21,079 bases of DNA from Nemertoderma westbladi (GCA_032718475.1 JAUCBJ010005326.1:1-21079), one strand, 5' to 3'; shown: positions 1 to 10,305, counted from the first letter of the stretch. The notes: a model not told the origin generated them from the sequence alone. Numbers and translations are program-made.

Positions 1-7
1 GTAGGCC

Positions 8-140
8 TACCCGAGAGAGGCATAGAAAGCTACCAGTTGGCTACAAGTTCTTTACAGAAGGTAAGTAAGTACCCGAGAGAGGCATAGAAAGCTACCAGTT
101 TGCTGCACGTTCTTTATACAGGAGGTTAAGTAAGTACCCG
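8..140. repeat. 62-64 bp minisatellite, left part
   Basis: About two units of the same repeat that fills 2181-2698. Each unit holds CAGAAGGTAAGTAAGTACCC, then a GAGAGAGGCATAGAAAGC block and a TTCTTTACAG end. The last unit before the retroelement is altered (GGAGGTTAAGTAAG). The array is split at about 140/141 by retroelement copy 1 and resumes at about 2181. Confidence 0.9.
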
Positions 141-2142
141 TTAGCAGCTGCAGAAACAGTTCCTGTATACCCTCGAAACAGGAAACGGGCCCCCTGGACT
201 GACAACAAAATTCAGAAGTGCCGAAATGACCTCTACAAGGCGCAGAAAGAGTCCCGACTCAAACAGACTACAGCGGCCAAGAATGCAGTTAAGGCTGCAT
301 CTAGGTCCCTGAACAGGCAGTACTCGGTTAATTTACAGGAGCTAATAAACCAACAGGTTGATGCCATCAATGATGCTGACGACAGCAGGCAATCATCCCA
401 GGCATAGAGATCGATCAACTTGCTTGCTGGTCGAAAAAGCCAACCAACCACCAAGGTTAAGGCTGAATCACCAGCCGATCGCCTCAATGGTTGGAAGGCC
501 CACTTTGAAAAGCTCCTCAATAATGACAGGGTATTGTCTGATAACTTTATAGAAGTAAAAGTGTCTGAGTCTGTACTCCCAGATATTCCCATTGGTGATA
601 TCTCCTTTGCAGAAGTGAAGGCTGCTGCAAAGAGCATTAAGACCAATCGTGCCAGTGGAGTAGATGGTGTTCCCCCTGAGGTCTTTAAAATACCTGAGTG
701 TTTAAAGCTCATCTATCCCATCATAGTAGACATGTACCGAGCAACAAGAGTCCCACAAGAAATGAAAACAAATAAGTTGGTGCCAGTTCCCAAGAAGGGC
801 AACCTAACACTCTATGGTTCTTTTCGGGGAATCTCATTGATCTCGATTGCTGCAAAGCTATACAATAGAATTCTATTAAATCGCATCAGGGATCCCATTG
901 AGAGACTGCTCCGTGGAAATCAGAATGGGTTCCGTAAAGGTCGTGGGACCATGGAGCCCATTTTGGCACTTAGAAGGATAATTGAAGAGTTATCAAAAAA
1001 GAAAGACAGGCATCTGGCTGTTATCTTTGTTGACTTCTTCAAGGCCTTTGATTCAGTCTCTCGCTCACGTATGTTCAGCATACTTTCATTATATGGGATT
1101 CCTGATGAAATTATTGCAGCAATCAGATCAGTATACGATGGTTCGACAACATTTGTGTCTACTGTTGACGGTGACACAGAACCATTTGAAGTGTTATGGG
1201 GCGTCCTCCAGGGAGACACACTTGCACCATTCTTGTTCATAATTGTTGTTGACTATGTTCTACGCATGTCCTTAGATCATCATAATGATGATGGGGTGAT
1301 GATAACTCCACCTACTGGCTCCAGAAGTCGAGGAAATCCTGCCAAGTACCTAACTGATCTAGACTTTGCTGATGACTTAGGAGTACTCTCAGAATCACTA
1401 GAGGGAGCCCAACGGCTCCTCAGCTCATTAGAACATGCTGCTTCTAGTGTTGGTCTTTTTATTAACTCCAGAAAGACCAAAATTTTGACAGTTAACTTTG
1501 AAAGTCCTCAGCAAGTCTCTGATCGGATGAGCATAAGCTCAAAGGATGGTATGCTTGAGCATGTGGACGACTTCTGTTACCTGGGATCATGGATCCGGAA
1601 GTCAGGTGAGGACCTTCGATTACGTAAGGGAAAGGCATGGGCAGCCTTGAATAGGCTTTCCAGGATTTGGAAGTCACCGAGAATTAATCGGAAACTTAAG
1701 GTCCGATTATTTAGAGCAGCAGTAGTTCCAGTACTCCTCTACGGGAGTCCATGCTGGGCTCTAACTGCTGATGACACCAAATCTCTGGATGGCACATTCA
1801 CAAGAATGCTACGCCGGGTACATTGTGTCAAGTACAATGCACACATCTCCAACCAGACACTATAACATTGGAGGTGTCTCATTGGTTCCTCCAAGCTTGA
1901 CACTAGAACAAAATCGCCTCCGCTTTGCAGGACATTGCTTTCGCCGTGAGGACCAGCCAGTGCATAATCTTGTACTTTGGCAGCCTCATGGAGTGAATAA
2001 GCATGGTGGACAGCCTATGACTTTCTTGCGACGCATCTTAAAGGACACTGGCCTTTAAGATGCGGATGATCTAGCAAATGTCATGGGTGACAGGGAGTTG
2101 TGGCGGTGCAATTTTGTCGATAAGCTGGCACATCATTCTTAA
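141..2142 (+). pseudogene. Broken reverse transcriptase ORF of retroelement copy 1
   Basis: The frame is open from 141, is stopped by TAG at 405-407, and continues in the same frame from 408 to 1865. Reverse-transcriptase blocks are visible: GVDGVPPEVFK (about 658-690), the fingers block with GFRKGRGT (about 927-950), motif A VDFFKAFD (about 1029-1052), VLQGDTLAP (about 1203-1229) and catalytic FADD (1365-1376). A cysteine- and histidine-poor C-terminal block with LLYGSPCWALT and RLRFAGHCFRRED follows, usual for such elements. Three lesions make it dead: the amber stop at 405 (probably an old Trp codon), loss of two bases near 1862 compared with copies 2 and 3 (ACACTATAAC against ACACTATATAAC), and TAA at 2056-2058 where copy 2 has GAA. 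The catalytic residues themselves are preserved. Confidence 0.87.
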
Positions 2143-2180
2143 AAATGCAGCTGCAATGCAGCATGCCGATCCTAGTAGTA
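141..2180 (+). mobile_element. RTE-like non-LTR retrotransposon, copy 1, 5'-truncated
   Basis: This is the longest of three related copies in the window. It begins inside the region between endonuclease and reverse transcriptase, so the endonuclease is absent. It runs through the whole reverse transcriptase and C-terminal region to a short 3' UTR ending CCGATCCTAGTAGTA. The end is a TAG microsatellite rather than poly(A), as is common in RTE-type elements; the clade assignment is inference. Both flanks are the same 62-64 bp minisatellite. Similar blocks at 116-140 and 2181-2204 could be a target-site duplication of about 24 bp with two differences, but array units give the same picture, so its length cannot be fixed. 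Confidence 0.88.
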
Positions 2181-2698
2181 ATACAGAAGGTAAGTAAGTA
2201 CCCGAGAGAGGCATATGAAGCTACCAGTTTGCTACTAGTTCTTTACAGAAGGTAAGTAAGTACCCGAGATGGGCACAGAAAGCTACCAGTTAGCTACAAG
2301 TTCTTTATACAGAAGGTAAGTAAGTACCCGAGAGAGGCATAGAAAGCTACCAGTTTGCTACAAGTTCTTTACAGAAGGTAAGTAAGTACCCGAGAGAGGC
2401 ATAGAAAGCTACCAGTTTGCTACAAGTTCTTTATACAGAAGGTAAGTAAGTACCCGAGAGAGGCATAGAAAGCTACCAGTTTGCTACTAGTTCTTTACAG
2501 AAGGTAAGTAAGTACCCGAGAGAGGCATAGAAAGCTACCAGTTTGCTACAAGTTCTTTACAGAAGGTAAGTAAGTACCCGAGAGAGGCATAGAAAGCTAC
2601 CAGTTTGCTACAAGTTCTTTATACAGAAGGTAAGTAAGTACCCGAGAGAGCATAGAAAGCTACCAGTTTGCTACTAGTTCTTTACAGAAGGTAAGTAA
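2181..2698. repeat. 62-64 bp minisatellite, right part (~8 units)
   Basis: Eight tandem units with nine GTAAGTAAG motifs. Units differ at two places: CTACAAG or CTACTAG, and TTTACAG or TTTATACAG. The later units follow a three-unit order of these variants, so blocks of three were copied together. Every unit has a pyrimidine-rich TTCTTTACAG directly followed by AAG and GTAAGTAAG, which reads as a splice acceptor and a splice donor almost touching. Whether either is used cannot be told from sequence. Confidence 0.92.
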
Positions 2699-2714
2699 GA
2701 TTAGTTGAAATGAC

Positions 2715-2769
2715 ACCATGTCCCGGAAGTGTCGCAATTCAGTTACATGAACCCGGCCGGGGACATGGT
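2715..2769. repeat. Inverted repeat beside minisatellite
   Basis: ACCATGTCCCGG at 2715-2726 faces CCGGGGACATGGT at 2757-2769, giving a 12-13 bp stem with one bulge and a 30-base loop. It lies 17 bp after the last minisatellite unit. No further role can be supported. Confidence 0.6.
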
Positions 2770-4288
2770 ATAATAAACTATACCCATATATCCCACCCAC
2801 AAATTAACCACCAATCTTAATGAGTTTATACAGGTGTATTATAGCGTTACCGGTACAGGTACTGAAATAAGTAGGTATGTTGCTTGTACTGCAGTACAGC
2901 GATAATTGATACACGATAATTGAATGTGGTTGATTCTATTGGTTGTCTGGCTCCTGGCTTAGCTTGCTGGAGTAACCATGGCCTACGAGTAAGCAGTGTA
3001 AGCCTGAAAGTGAAACAAAAATATAGTAGGTCCCTAATGGTAGTCATTGGGAGAACACATCGGGGAATATTCATTCCAGAACATGTATTATTATTTAACA
3101 TGGAGTATACCATGCAGAGTTAACCAGTATCAAAGCAACATTTAACACGTTCGTGGGGCCTTCGCGCAACACGAGGCCCAGTTATGAGATACAAATTAAT
3201 ATCGAGCGACTGTATCACAAAATCAGTATTTAACTTTATAAATTAGTAAAATTTAGAAATTTAACCACACCGCCAATCAATCAAAAAAAGAGGGACAGTA
3301 CGTGTTCAGCCCTTTAAATCTGCACCCCCACCCCACCCCACCCCACCGCCCCCCCCCCCCGCCCCCGACCCTTCCCACCCACCAATACATAACCGCGACA
3401 TCTACCACCCACGGAAGGGTAGCACGAACTTATTTCCAATCGCACGTTCAATATGCGAAGCCAGGTGGTTTATACAGTAGGAATATAATCTACGCAGTAC
3501 TAAATACAGTCGATGCAGTAATGAATGATATTCAAATAATTTATCTAATATACTGTTAATGCCTCTGAAAACTTAGACAATTAAAATACACAGAAATCCC
3601 ATCAAAAAATAATAAGCATAATATTTTGAGAAATAAACAATTTTGGATATAAGCCTTCTGCAGTGGTAATCTTATTGACTGACAATCATTAAATGAGATC
3701 TGTCTATTACCTGAGACTAAAGAACACAGACTCTATAGTGTAATAGGAGGTAGGGAATGCAGGTTTCAATCTCGTTAGGTCTAGCTGGCAGCCGTGTGGC
3801 TAGTTACATACAACCCCCCTCCACTGGCATTCCCAGCAACTGGCTCCCTTACACACACATCCCCCATCTATGTACCAGCCAACTTGCAAGTTGGCCAATA
3901 AATGATCAGTATTTAATGAGAATCCATTTTTTATGCCGTTTTAATTACTTTAGATCAATTAAAGACACAATTATTAAAGCAAATCACTTGAACTAATTAA
4001 AAACTATAATAGAATGGCGTATGTGGATTACATCTGTATAATTTTTAATTATAATTATTTAAATCTTATACTGTGAAACAATTAATTTCCTTTAAAAGGC
4101 AGGTTGAAAATGGTGTTTTCACCGTAATCAACTTAATTAACTAATTAACTGCTTTTATCTTAGCTTCTCGAAGGCCACACGGAAATTCTACTTGGAAAAT
4201 TTCTAAACTTTTGCCAAACAACATGTGTACCAAGTTTGGAGAGATTTCATCAAAGATTGGCTGAGTTATTAACGTTTAAAATTGAACA
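2770..4288. other. No gene recognised; AT-rich spacer
   Basis: Short open frames occur here (for example 2920-3123 and 3757-3996), but none has a recognisable domain, codon pattern or splice context. The only structured parts are the C-rich tract at 3324-3370 and one arm of a dispersed inverted motif at 3145-3173. Confidence 0.6.
3324..3370. repeat. C-rich tract with (CCCCA)n and C-runs
   Basis: Four CCCCA steps pass into runs of C broken by single G. The opposite strand has at least four runs of four or more G, which meets the usual G-quadruplex pattern; this strand meets the i-motif pattern. The structure is inferred from composition only. Confidence 0.75.
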
Positions 4289-4326
4289 CGACAGAACGAC
4301 AGAACGACAGAACGACAGAACGACAG
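4289..4326. repeat. 8 bp microsatellite (CGACAGAA)n
   Basis: Nearly five perfect copies of CGACAGAA. It lies at the end of a stretch reading like an old dispersed repeat (TTGCCAAACAACATGTGTACC and onward). Confidence 0.9.
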
Positions 4327-4345
4327 GTTGATTAATGGTACCACT

Positions 4346-4495
4346 ACGCTAAGGCTCACTCACTTCGTGGCTCGCCCCACATTCCCTGCAATAATGCCAC
4401 CAACTCAATAATCAAAGAAGGTTTACAAGGGAATTTAGTTTGTTTTGCGAATTTGTTGTTGTGGGGCGAGCCACGAAGTTGGCGGAGCCTTAGCG
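4346..4495. repeat. Fold-back repeat with ~35 bp arms
   Basis: The left arm 4346-4381 (CGCTAAGGCTC, then CTTCGTGGCTCGCCCCAC) pairs with 4460-4495 (GTGGGGCGAGCCACGAAG, then GGAGCCTTAGCG). Arms match over about 35 bases with few mismatches around a loop of about 78 bases. It may be a small non-autonomous fold-back element; no target-site duplication is evident. Confidence 0.8.
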
Positions 4496-4537
4496 AATTG
4501 ACACTGTTAGGGGGTGGGTCAATTTATGCAAATAGTT

Positions 4538-4570
4538 GTCGTCGTCGTCGTCGTCGTTGTCGTCGTCGTT
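4538..4570. repeat. (GTC)n trinucleotide repeat
   Basis: Ten GTC or GTT triplets lead directly into the first 315 bp unit. A shorter GTTGTCGTCGTT sits at the same junction of every later unit, so the triplet run is part of the satellite unit and has expanded only at its left edge. Confidence 0.85.
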
Positions 4571-5590
4571 ACGATTTTGACATGCTAATAACTTCGTCGG
4601 ATTTAAAGCTGCCAAGTTGAAAATTTGTAGGTATCAATATGAGCAAAAGTTGAGATTTTTGAGAGACTTTCAGACACCATCAGTGCAATGGTCTCCCGCT
4701 AGAGGGCCACATGTCTAAACATTAAATGCCCTCCCATTTCTTTGCTTTTAATCCGTTTAAGCTGAAACTTGGCAGATATGTATTAGACCATTAGCTGTGA
4801 CTTTCAAAGGAGGCGAATCCATCTGCAGTTCTCCAGTCTGCCGCTAGAGGGCCAAAGGTCTGAAAGTGAAATCGTTGTCGTCGTTACGATTTTGACATGC
4901 TAATAACTTTGTCGGATTTAAAGCTGCCAAGTTGAAAATTTGTAGGTATCAATATGAGCTAAAGTTGAGATTTTTGAGAGACTTTCAGACACCATCAGTG
5001 CAATGGTCTCCCGCTAGAGGGCCACATGTCTAAACATTAAATGCCCTCCCATTTCTTTGCTTTTAATCCGTTTAAGCTGAAACTTGGCAGATATGTATTA
5101 GACCATTAGCTGTGACTTTCAAAGGAGGCGAATCCATCTGCAGTTCTCCAGTCTGCCGCTAGAGGGCCAAAGGTCTGAAAGTGAAATCGTTGTCGTCGTT
5201 ACGATTTTGACATGCTAATAACTTTGTCGGATTTAAAGCTGCCAAGTTGAAAATTTGTAGGTATCAATATGAGCTAAAGTTGAGATTTTTGAGAGACTTT
5301 CAGACACCATCAGTGCAATGGTCTCCCGCTAGAGGGCCACATGTCTAAACATTAAATGCCCTCCCATTTCTTTGCTTTTAATCCGTTTAAGCTGAAACTT
5401 GGCAGATATGTATTAGACCATTAGCTGTGACTTTCAAAGGAGGCGAATCCATCTGCAGTTCTCCAGTCTGCCGCTAGAGGGCCAAATGTCTGAAAGTGAA
5501 ATCGTTGTCGTCGTTATGATATTGACATGCTTATAACTTTGTCGAATTTAAAGCTGCCAAGTTGAAAATTTGTTTTGTTGAAAATCAGTT
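4571..5590. repeat. 315 bp satellite, three units plus partial fourth
   Basis: The anchor ACGATTTTGACATGC begins at 4571, 4886 and 5201, and recurs as ATGATATTGACATGC at 5516, exactly 315 bp apart. The three full units are almost identical, with a handful of differences. Each unit has two related halves of about 157 bp: both carry TTTAA(A)GCTG and a CCGCTAGAGGGCCA box. The unit is therefore a dimer of an older monomer. Confidence 0.93.
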
Positions 5591-5935
5591 CAACGAGTCA
5601 CCCGCTATAGGACTACTTTATGCCTGAAAGTGAATAGATTCTCCCGTCTCATTGATTTTAATCAGTTTAAGCTGAATCTTGCCATATATTCTGGACCACA
5701 TGCTGCGTCTTTGTGGGGGGGGGGGGGGGGGGGGGGGGAGATTTAATCGGTCTGCCGCTATACGACGAAATTTCTGGAAGTGAGATCCGTCTCTCATTTC
5801 GTTATCCGTTATTCAAGATGAAACTTGGCCGATGTACGTATGTACTATTCATCCATAGGCTGTGTCTTTGTGGGGCTGGAGACCCTAATCCATCTTCAGT
5901 TCTCACTATACCGCTAGAGTCAGAAATGTCTGAAT
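5591..5935. repeat. Diverged monomers of the 315 bp satellite
   Basis: Three recognisable but heavily mutated half-unit boxes follow the homogeneous units: CCCGCTATAGGACTAC near 5600, CTGCCGCTATACGACG near 5753 and ACCGCTAGAGTCAGAA near 5910. TTTAAGCTGAATCTTG near 5664 and AAGATGAAACTTGG near 5814 match the other conserved block. The spacing is close to 155 bp. A short open frame here (5713-5937) only exists because of the poly-G run. Confidence 0.75.
5715..5738. repeat. Poly-G run, 24 G
   Basis: Uninterrupted G24 at a place where the neighbouring diverged monomer reads TTTGTGGGGCTGG (about 5868-5880), so a four-G site has expanded. Length is probably polymorphic and error-prone in sequencing. 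Confidence 0.9.
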
Positions 5936-6597
5936 AGAAATGAAAGAGGTAAAAAGTGATTAGGCGAAATCTGCTTAAAATTTGCTAATACAGTAATACT
6001 TTCGAATTAGTACTTAAATTAAATTTAAGTCACGTGCTGCGCGAAGGCCCCACTTCGTGTAGGGTAATGTGCACAAGGAAGGAGTCAGACATATCTGCGA
6101 AGATAATGTATTATATAATCAACAAGGACATATACTGTTACTAACTGGCTGCAGTGGAAAAAGCAGAAAGACCACTCAGCCACTTTAAATTGGAAATACT
6201 GTAGGTGGTAATTTGGTTTGATAAATTCTAAATATTGAACCATTGTAACAGTTATAATACGGAATAGTCTTTAGACTTACTTTTTTCCATTGAAACAGGT
6301 TATTTAATATTTTTAATATTGTGTTAATGAGGCTATATTGTATTTTGTAATATTTTAAAAAGTGAAATCGTTATGGTTTGCATTGATTGCGTTTAGTTAG
6401 TGTTGTTACTTACCGGTATTTTATTATTATCAATACCAAACAATGTTCAACCTTGAGAGTTAGAGTGGCGCCCTCCCAACATTACCTACCTACAGAGACT
6501 CCCAACCTTACAGGTTATCCCAGCCAACAGATGGAGATTTCCGGTAGCCCCAGGTGACTGTACGTGCTTCTTTGATGTTCACCGACAACTTTTACTC
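5936..6597. other. No gene recognised
   Basis: AT-rich sequence upstream of the tRNA. It holds one arm (6033-6060) of an inverted motif whose partner is at 3145-3173. Nothing else is supportable. Confidence 0.5.
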
Positions 6598-6670
6598 GCG
6601 GTGATAGCTCAGTTGGGAGAGCGCTAGACTGAAGATCTAGAGGTCCCTGGTTCGATCCCGGGTCACCGCA
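6598..6670 (+). tRNA. tRNA-Phe (anticodon GAA)
   Basis: A complete 73-base cloverleaf. The acceptor stem GCGGTGA (6598-6604) pairs perfectly with TCACCGC (6663-6669), with discriminator A at 6670. The D arm is GCTC/GAGC, and the anticodon stem CTAGA/TCTAG encloses loop CTGAAGA with anticodon GAA at 6631-6633. The T arm is CCTGG/CCGGG with loop TTCGATC. No intron is present and CCA is not encoded, as expected for a nuclear eukaryotic gene. Box A is TAGCTCAGTTGG (6605-6616) and box B is GGTTCGATCCC (6649-6659). The body matches animal tRNA-Phe closely, while the acceptor stem GCGGTGA differs from the GCCGAAA I recall for vertebrates, with pairing kept. It charges phenylalanine for UUC and UUU. 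Confidence 0.96.
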
Positions 6671-6675
6671 TTTTT
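6671..6675 (+). terminator. RNA polymerase III T5 stop
   Basis: TTTTT begins at the base after the discriminator, the normal position for ending tRNA transcription. Confidence 0.85.
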
Positions 6676-6764
6676 ATTTACCCATTTACCCTGATCCTAC
6701 TAAGAAATGTCAACCTTTTTCATTAATAATTTATTTTTACATTTTCCATTTACCTAAATTTCTT

Positions 6765-6788
6765 CGATGAAGGAGAAATCCTTCATCG
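6765..6788. repeat. Perfect 10 bp hairpin with GAAA loop
   Basis: CGATGAAGGA and TCCTTCATCG enclose GAAA, a GNRA tetraloop if transcribed from the + strand. It lies 94 bases after the tRNA. The stem has no mismatch, but no known RNA family is recognised. Confidence 0.65.
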
Positions 6789-6916
6789 TGTTTGTTCTCT
6801 GGTTTCATTTAAAGAGATGCGATATCCGGTCGAGGGTTTTATTGATACCGCGTGGTGAATGTGTTATAAGATGTTATAATGAACGGCATTATAATCAATA
6901 ATGACCGATAGTGCAC

Positions 6917-9900
6917 CATCTAACATTCTAAGATGAGAAATCTAACATTCTAAGATGAGAAATCTAACATTATAAGATAAGAAATCTAACATTCTAAGAT
7001 GAGAAATCTAACATTCTAAGATAAGAAATCTAACATTATAAGATAAGAAATCTAACATTCTAAGATAATAAATCTAACATTCTAAGATAATAAATCTAAC
7101 ATTCTAAGATAAGAAATCTAACATTATAAGATAAGAAATCTAACATTATAAGATAAGAAATCTAACATTATAAGATAAGAAATCTAACATTCTAAGATAA
7201 TAAATCTAACATTCTAAGATAATAAATCTAACATTCTAAGATAATAAATCTAACATTATAAGATAAGAAATCTAACATTATAAGATAAGAAATCTAACAT
7301 TATAAGATAAGAAATCTAACATTCTAAGTTAAGAAATCTAACATTATAAGATAAGAAATCTAACATTCTAAGATAAGAAATCTAACATTCTAAGATAATA
7401 AATCTAACATTATAAGATAAGAAATCTAACATTATAAGATAAGACATCTAACATTATAAGATAAGAAATCTAACATTCTAAGTTAAGAAATCTAACATTA
7501 TAAGATGAGAAATCTAACATTCTAAGATAATAAATCTAACATTATAAGATAAGAAATCTAACATTATAAGATAAGAAATCTAACATTATAAGATAAGAAA
7601 TCTAACATTCTAAGATAATAAATCTAACATTCTAAGATAATAAATCTAACATTCTAAGATAATAAATCTAACATTATAAGATAAGAAATCTAACATTATA
7701 AGATAAGAAATCTAACATTATAAGATAAGAAATCTAACATTCTAAGTTAAGAAATCTAACATTATAAGATAAGAAATCTAACATTCTAAGATAAGAAATC
7801 TAACATTCTAAGATAATAAATCTAACATTATAAGATAAGAAATCTAACATTATAAGATAAGAAATCTAACATTATAAGATAAGAAATCTAACATTATAAG
7901 TTAAGGAATCTAACATTATAAGATGAGAAATCTAACATTCTAAGATAAGAAATCTAACATTATAAGATAAGAAATCTAACATTCTAAGATAATAAATCTA
8001 ATATTCTAAGATAATAAATCTAACATTCTAAGATAATAAATCTAACATTATAAGATAAGAAATCTAACATTATAAGATAAGAAATCTAACATTATAAGAT
8101 AAGAAATCTAACATTCTAAGTTAAGAAATCTAACATTATAAGATAATAAATCTAACATTCTAAGATAAGAAATCTAACATTCTAAGATAATAAATCTAAC
8201 ATTATAAGATAAGAAATCTAACATTATAAGATAAGAAATCTAACATTATAAGATAAGAAATCTAACATTCTAAGTTAAGAAATCTAACATTATAAGATAA
8301 GAAATCTAACATTCTAAGATAAGAAATCTAACATTCTAAGATAATAAATCTAACATTATAAGATAAGAAATCTAACATTCTAAGATAATAAATCTAAAAT
8401 TCTAAGATAATAAATCTAACATTCTAAGATAAGAAATCTAACATTCTAAGATAAGAAATCTAACATTCTAAGTTAAGAAATCTAACATTATAAGATAAGA
8501 AATCTAACATTCTAAGATAAGAAATCTAACATTCTAAGATAATAAATCTAACATTCTAAGATAATAAATCTAACATTCTAAGATAATAAATCTAACATTC
8601 TAAGATAATAAATCTAACATTCTAAGATAAGAAATCTAACATTCTAAGATAATAAATCTAACATTCTAAGATAATAAATCTAACATTATAAGATAAGAAA
8701 TCTAACATTCTCTGATAAGAAATCTAACATTCTAAGATAATAAATCTAACATTCTAAGATAAGTAAGAAATCTAACATTCTAAGATAAGTAAGAAATCTA
8801 ACATTCTAAGATAAGTAAGAAATCTAACATTCTAAGATAAGAAATCTAACATTCTAAGATAAGAAATCTAACATTCTAAGATAAGAAATCTAACATTCTA
8901 AGATAAGAAATCTAACATTCTAAGATAAGAAATCTAACATTCTAAGATAAGTAAGAAATCTAACATTCTAAGATAAAAAATCTAACATTCTAAAATAAGA
9001 AATCTAACATTCTAAGATAAGAAATCGAACATTCTAAGATAAGAAATCTAACATTCTAAGATAAGAAATCTAACATTCTAAGATAATAAATTTAACATTA
9101 TAAGATAAGAAATCTAACATTCTAAGTTAAGAAATCTAACATTCTAAGATAATAAATCTAACATTCTAAGAAAATAAATCTAACATTATAAGATAAGAAA
9201 TCTAACATTCTAAGATAATAAATCTAACATTCTAAGATAAGAAATCTAACATTCTAAGATAATAAATCTAACATTATAAGATAAGAAATCTAACATTCTA
9301 AGTTAAGAAATCTAACATTCTCTGATAAGAAATCTAACATTCTAAGATAAGAAGTCTAACATTCTAAGATAATAAATCTAACATTCTAAGATAAGAAATC
9401 TAACATTCTAAGTTAAGAAATCTAACATTCTAAGATAAGAAATCTAGCATTCTAAGATAAGAAATCTAACATTCTAAGATAAGAAATCTAACATTCTAAG
9501 TTAAGAAATCTAACATTCTAAGATAAGAAATCTAACATTCTAAGATAATAAATCTAACATTATAAGATAAGAAATCTAACATTCTCTGATAAGAAATCTA
9601 ACATTCTAAGATAATAAATCTAACATTCTAAGAGAAGTAAGAAATCTAACATTCTAAGATAAGTAAGAAATCTAACATTCTAAGATAAGTAAGAAATCTA
9701 ACATTCTAAGATAAGTAAGAAATCTAACATTCTAAGATAAGAAATCTAACATTCTAAGATAAGAAATCTAACATTCTAAGATAAGAAATCTAACATTCTA
9801 AGATAAGAAATCTAACATTCTAAGATAAGAAATCTAACATTCTAAGATAAGTAAGAAATCTAACATTCTAAGATAAAAAATCTAACATTCTAAAATAAGA

Positions 9901-10134
9901 AATCTAACATTCTAAGATAAGAAATCGAACATTCTAAGATAAGAAATCTAACATTCTAAGATAAGAAATCTAACATTCTAAGATAAGAAATCTAACATTC
10001 TAAGGTAAGAAATCTAACATTATAAGATAAGAAATCTAACATTCTCTAATAAGAAATCTAACATTCTCTAATAAGAAATCTAACATTCTAAGATAAGAAA
10101 TCTACGATTCTAAGATGAGAAATCTAACATTCTA
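6917..10134. repeat. 22 bp satellite, about 145-150 units
   Basis: Tandem units of the form GAAATCTAACATTCTAAGATAA fill over 3.2 kb. Common variants are ATTATAAG for ATTCTAAG, AATAAA for AAGAAA, GTTAAG, and a 26 bp form with AAGTAAG. Variants are ordered in blocks: the rare CTAAGTT form recurs at 7324 and 7742 (418 bp, 19 units), and again at 8116. A block of about 340 bp at 8742-9085 recurs without difference at 9642-9985. No frame is open for long. Sharp borders abut unique sequence at both ends. Confidence 0.96.
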
Positions 10135-10227
10135 AGATGAAAAATCTAACATGCTAAGGCCTGGAAGAAGCTAATATATGATGAAAAATCTAACATGCTA
10201 AGGCCTGGAAGAAGCTAATATATGATA
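10135..10227. repeat. Duplicated right edge of the 22 bp satellite
   Basis: A segment of about 47 bp, made of a GATGAAAAATCTAACATGC unit plus the non-satellite CTAAGGCCTGGAAGAAGC and TAATATATGAT, occurs twice in a row. The duplication spans the border of the array, so it arose after the border formed. Confidence 0.85.
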
Positions 10228-10305
10228 TAAAATATAAAATGATTACTGCTGGGAAAGATTCTTTGTTTACAAGGTGAACTTATTATGTGTTTGTTTTATA
10301 TTTAG

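Noticed and set aside
233-712. Antisense open frame of 159 codons
   Set aside because: It is the shadow of the reverse-transcriptase frame of copy 1. The same holds for antisense frames at 920-1240, 1280-1480, 14505-14756 and 18280-18677.
2920-3123. Small ORFs at 2920-3123, 3302-3559 and 3757-3996
   Set aside because: No recognisable domain, composition follows the local base bias, and there is no splice or promoter context.
5713-5937. Open frame starting with a glycine run
   Set aside because: The glycines come from the G24 run and the rest is diverged satellite.
3145-6060. DNA transposon with terminal inverted repeats
   Set aside because: No target-site duplication flanks the pair (ATTTA against AGGGT) and there is no transposase between them.
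6598-6670. tRNA-derived SINE head
   Set aside because: The cloverleaf is complete, all stems pair perfectly and a T5 stop follows at once; there is no SINE body or tail.
6917-10134. CRISPR-like array
   Set aside because: Units are directly joined with no unique spacers, the genome is eukaryotic, and no cas genes are present.
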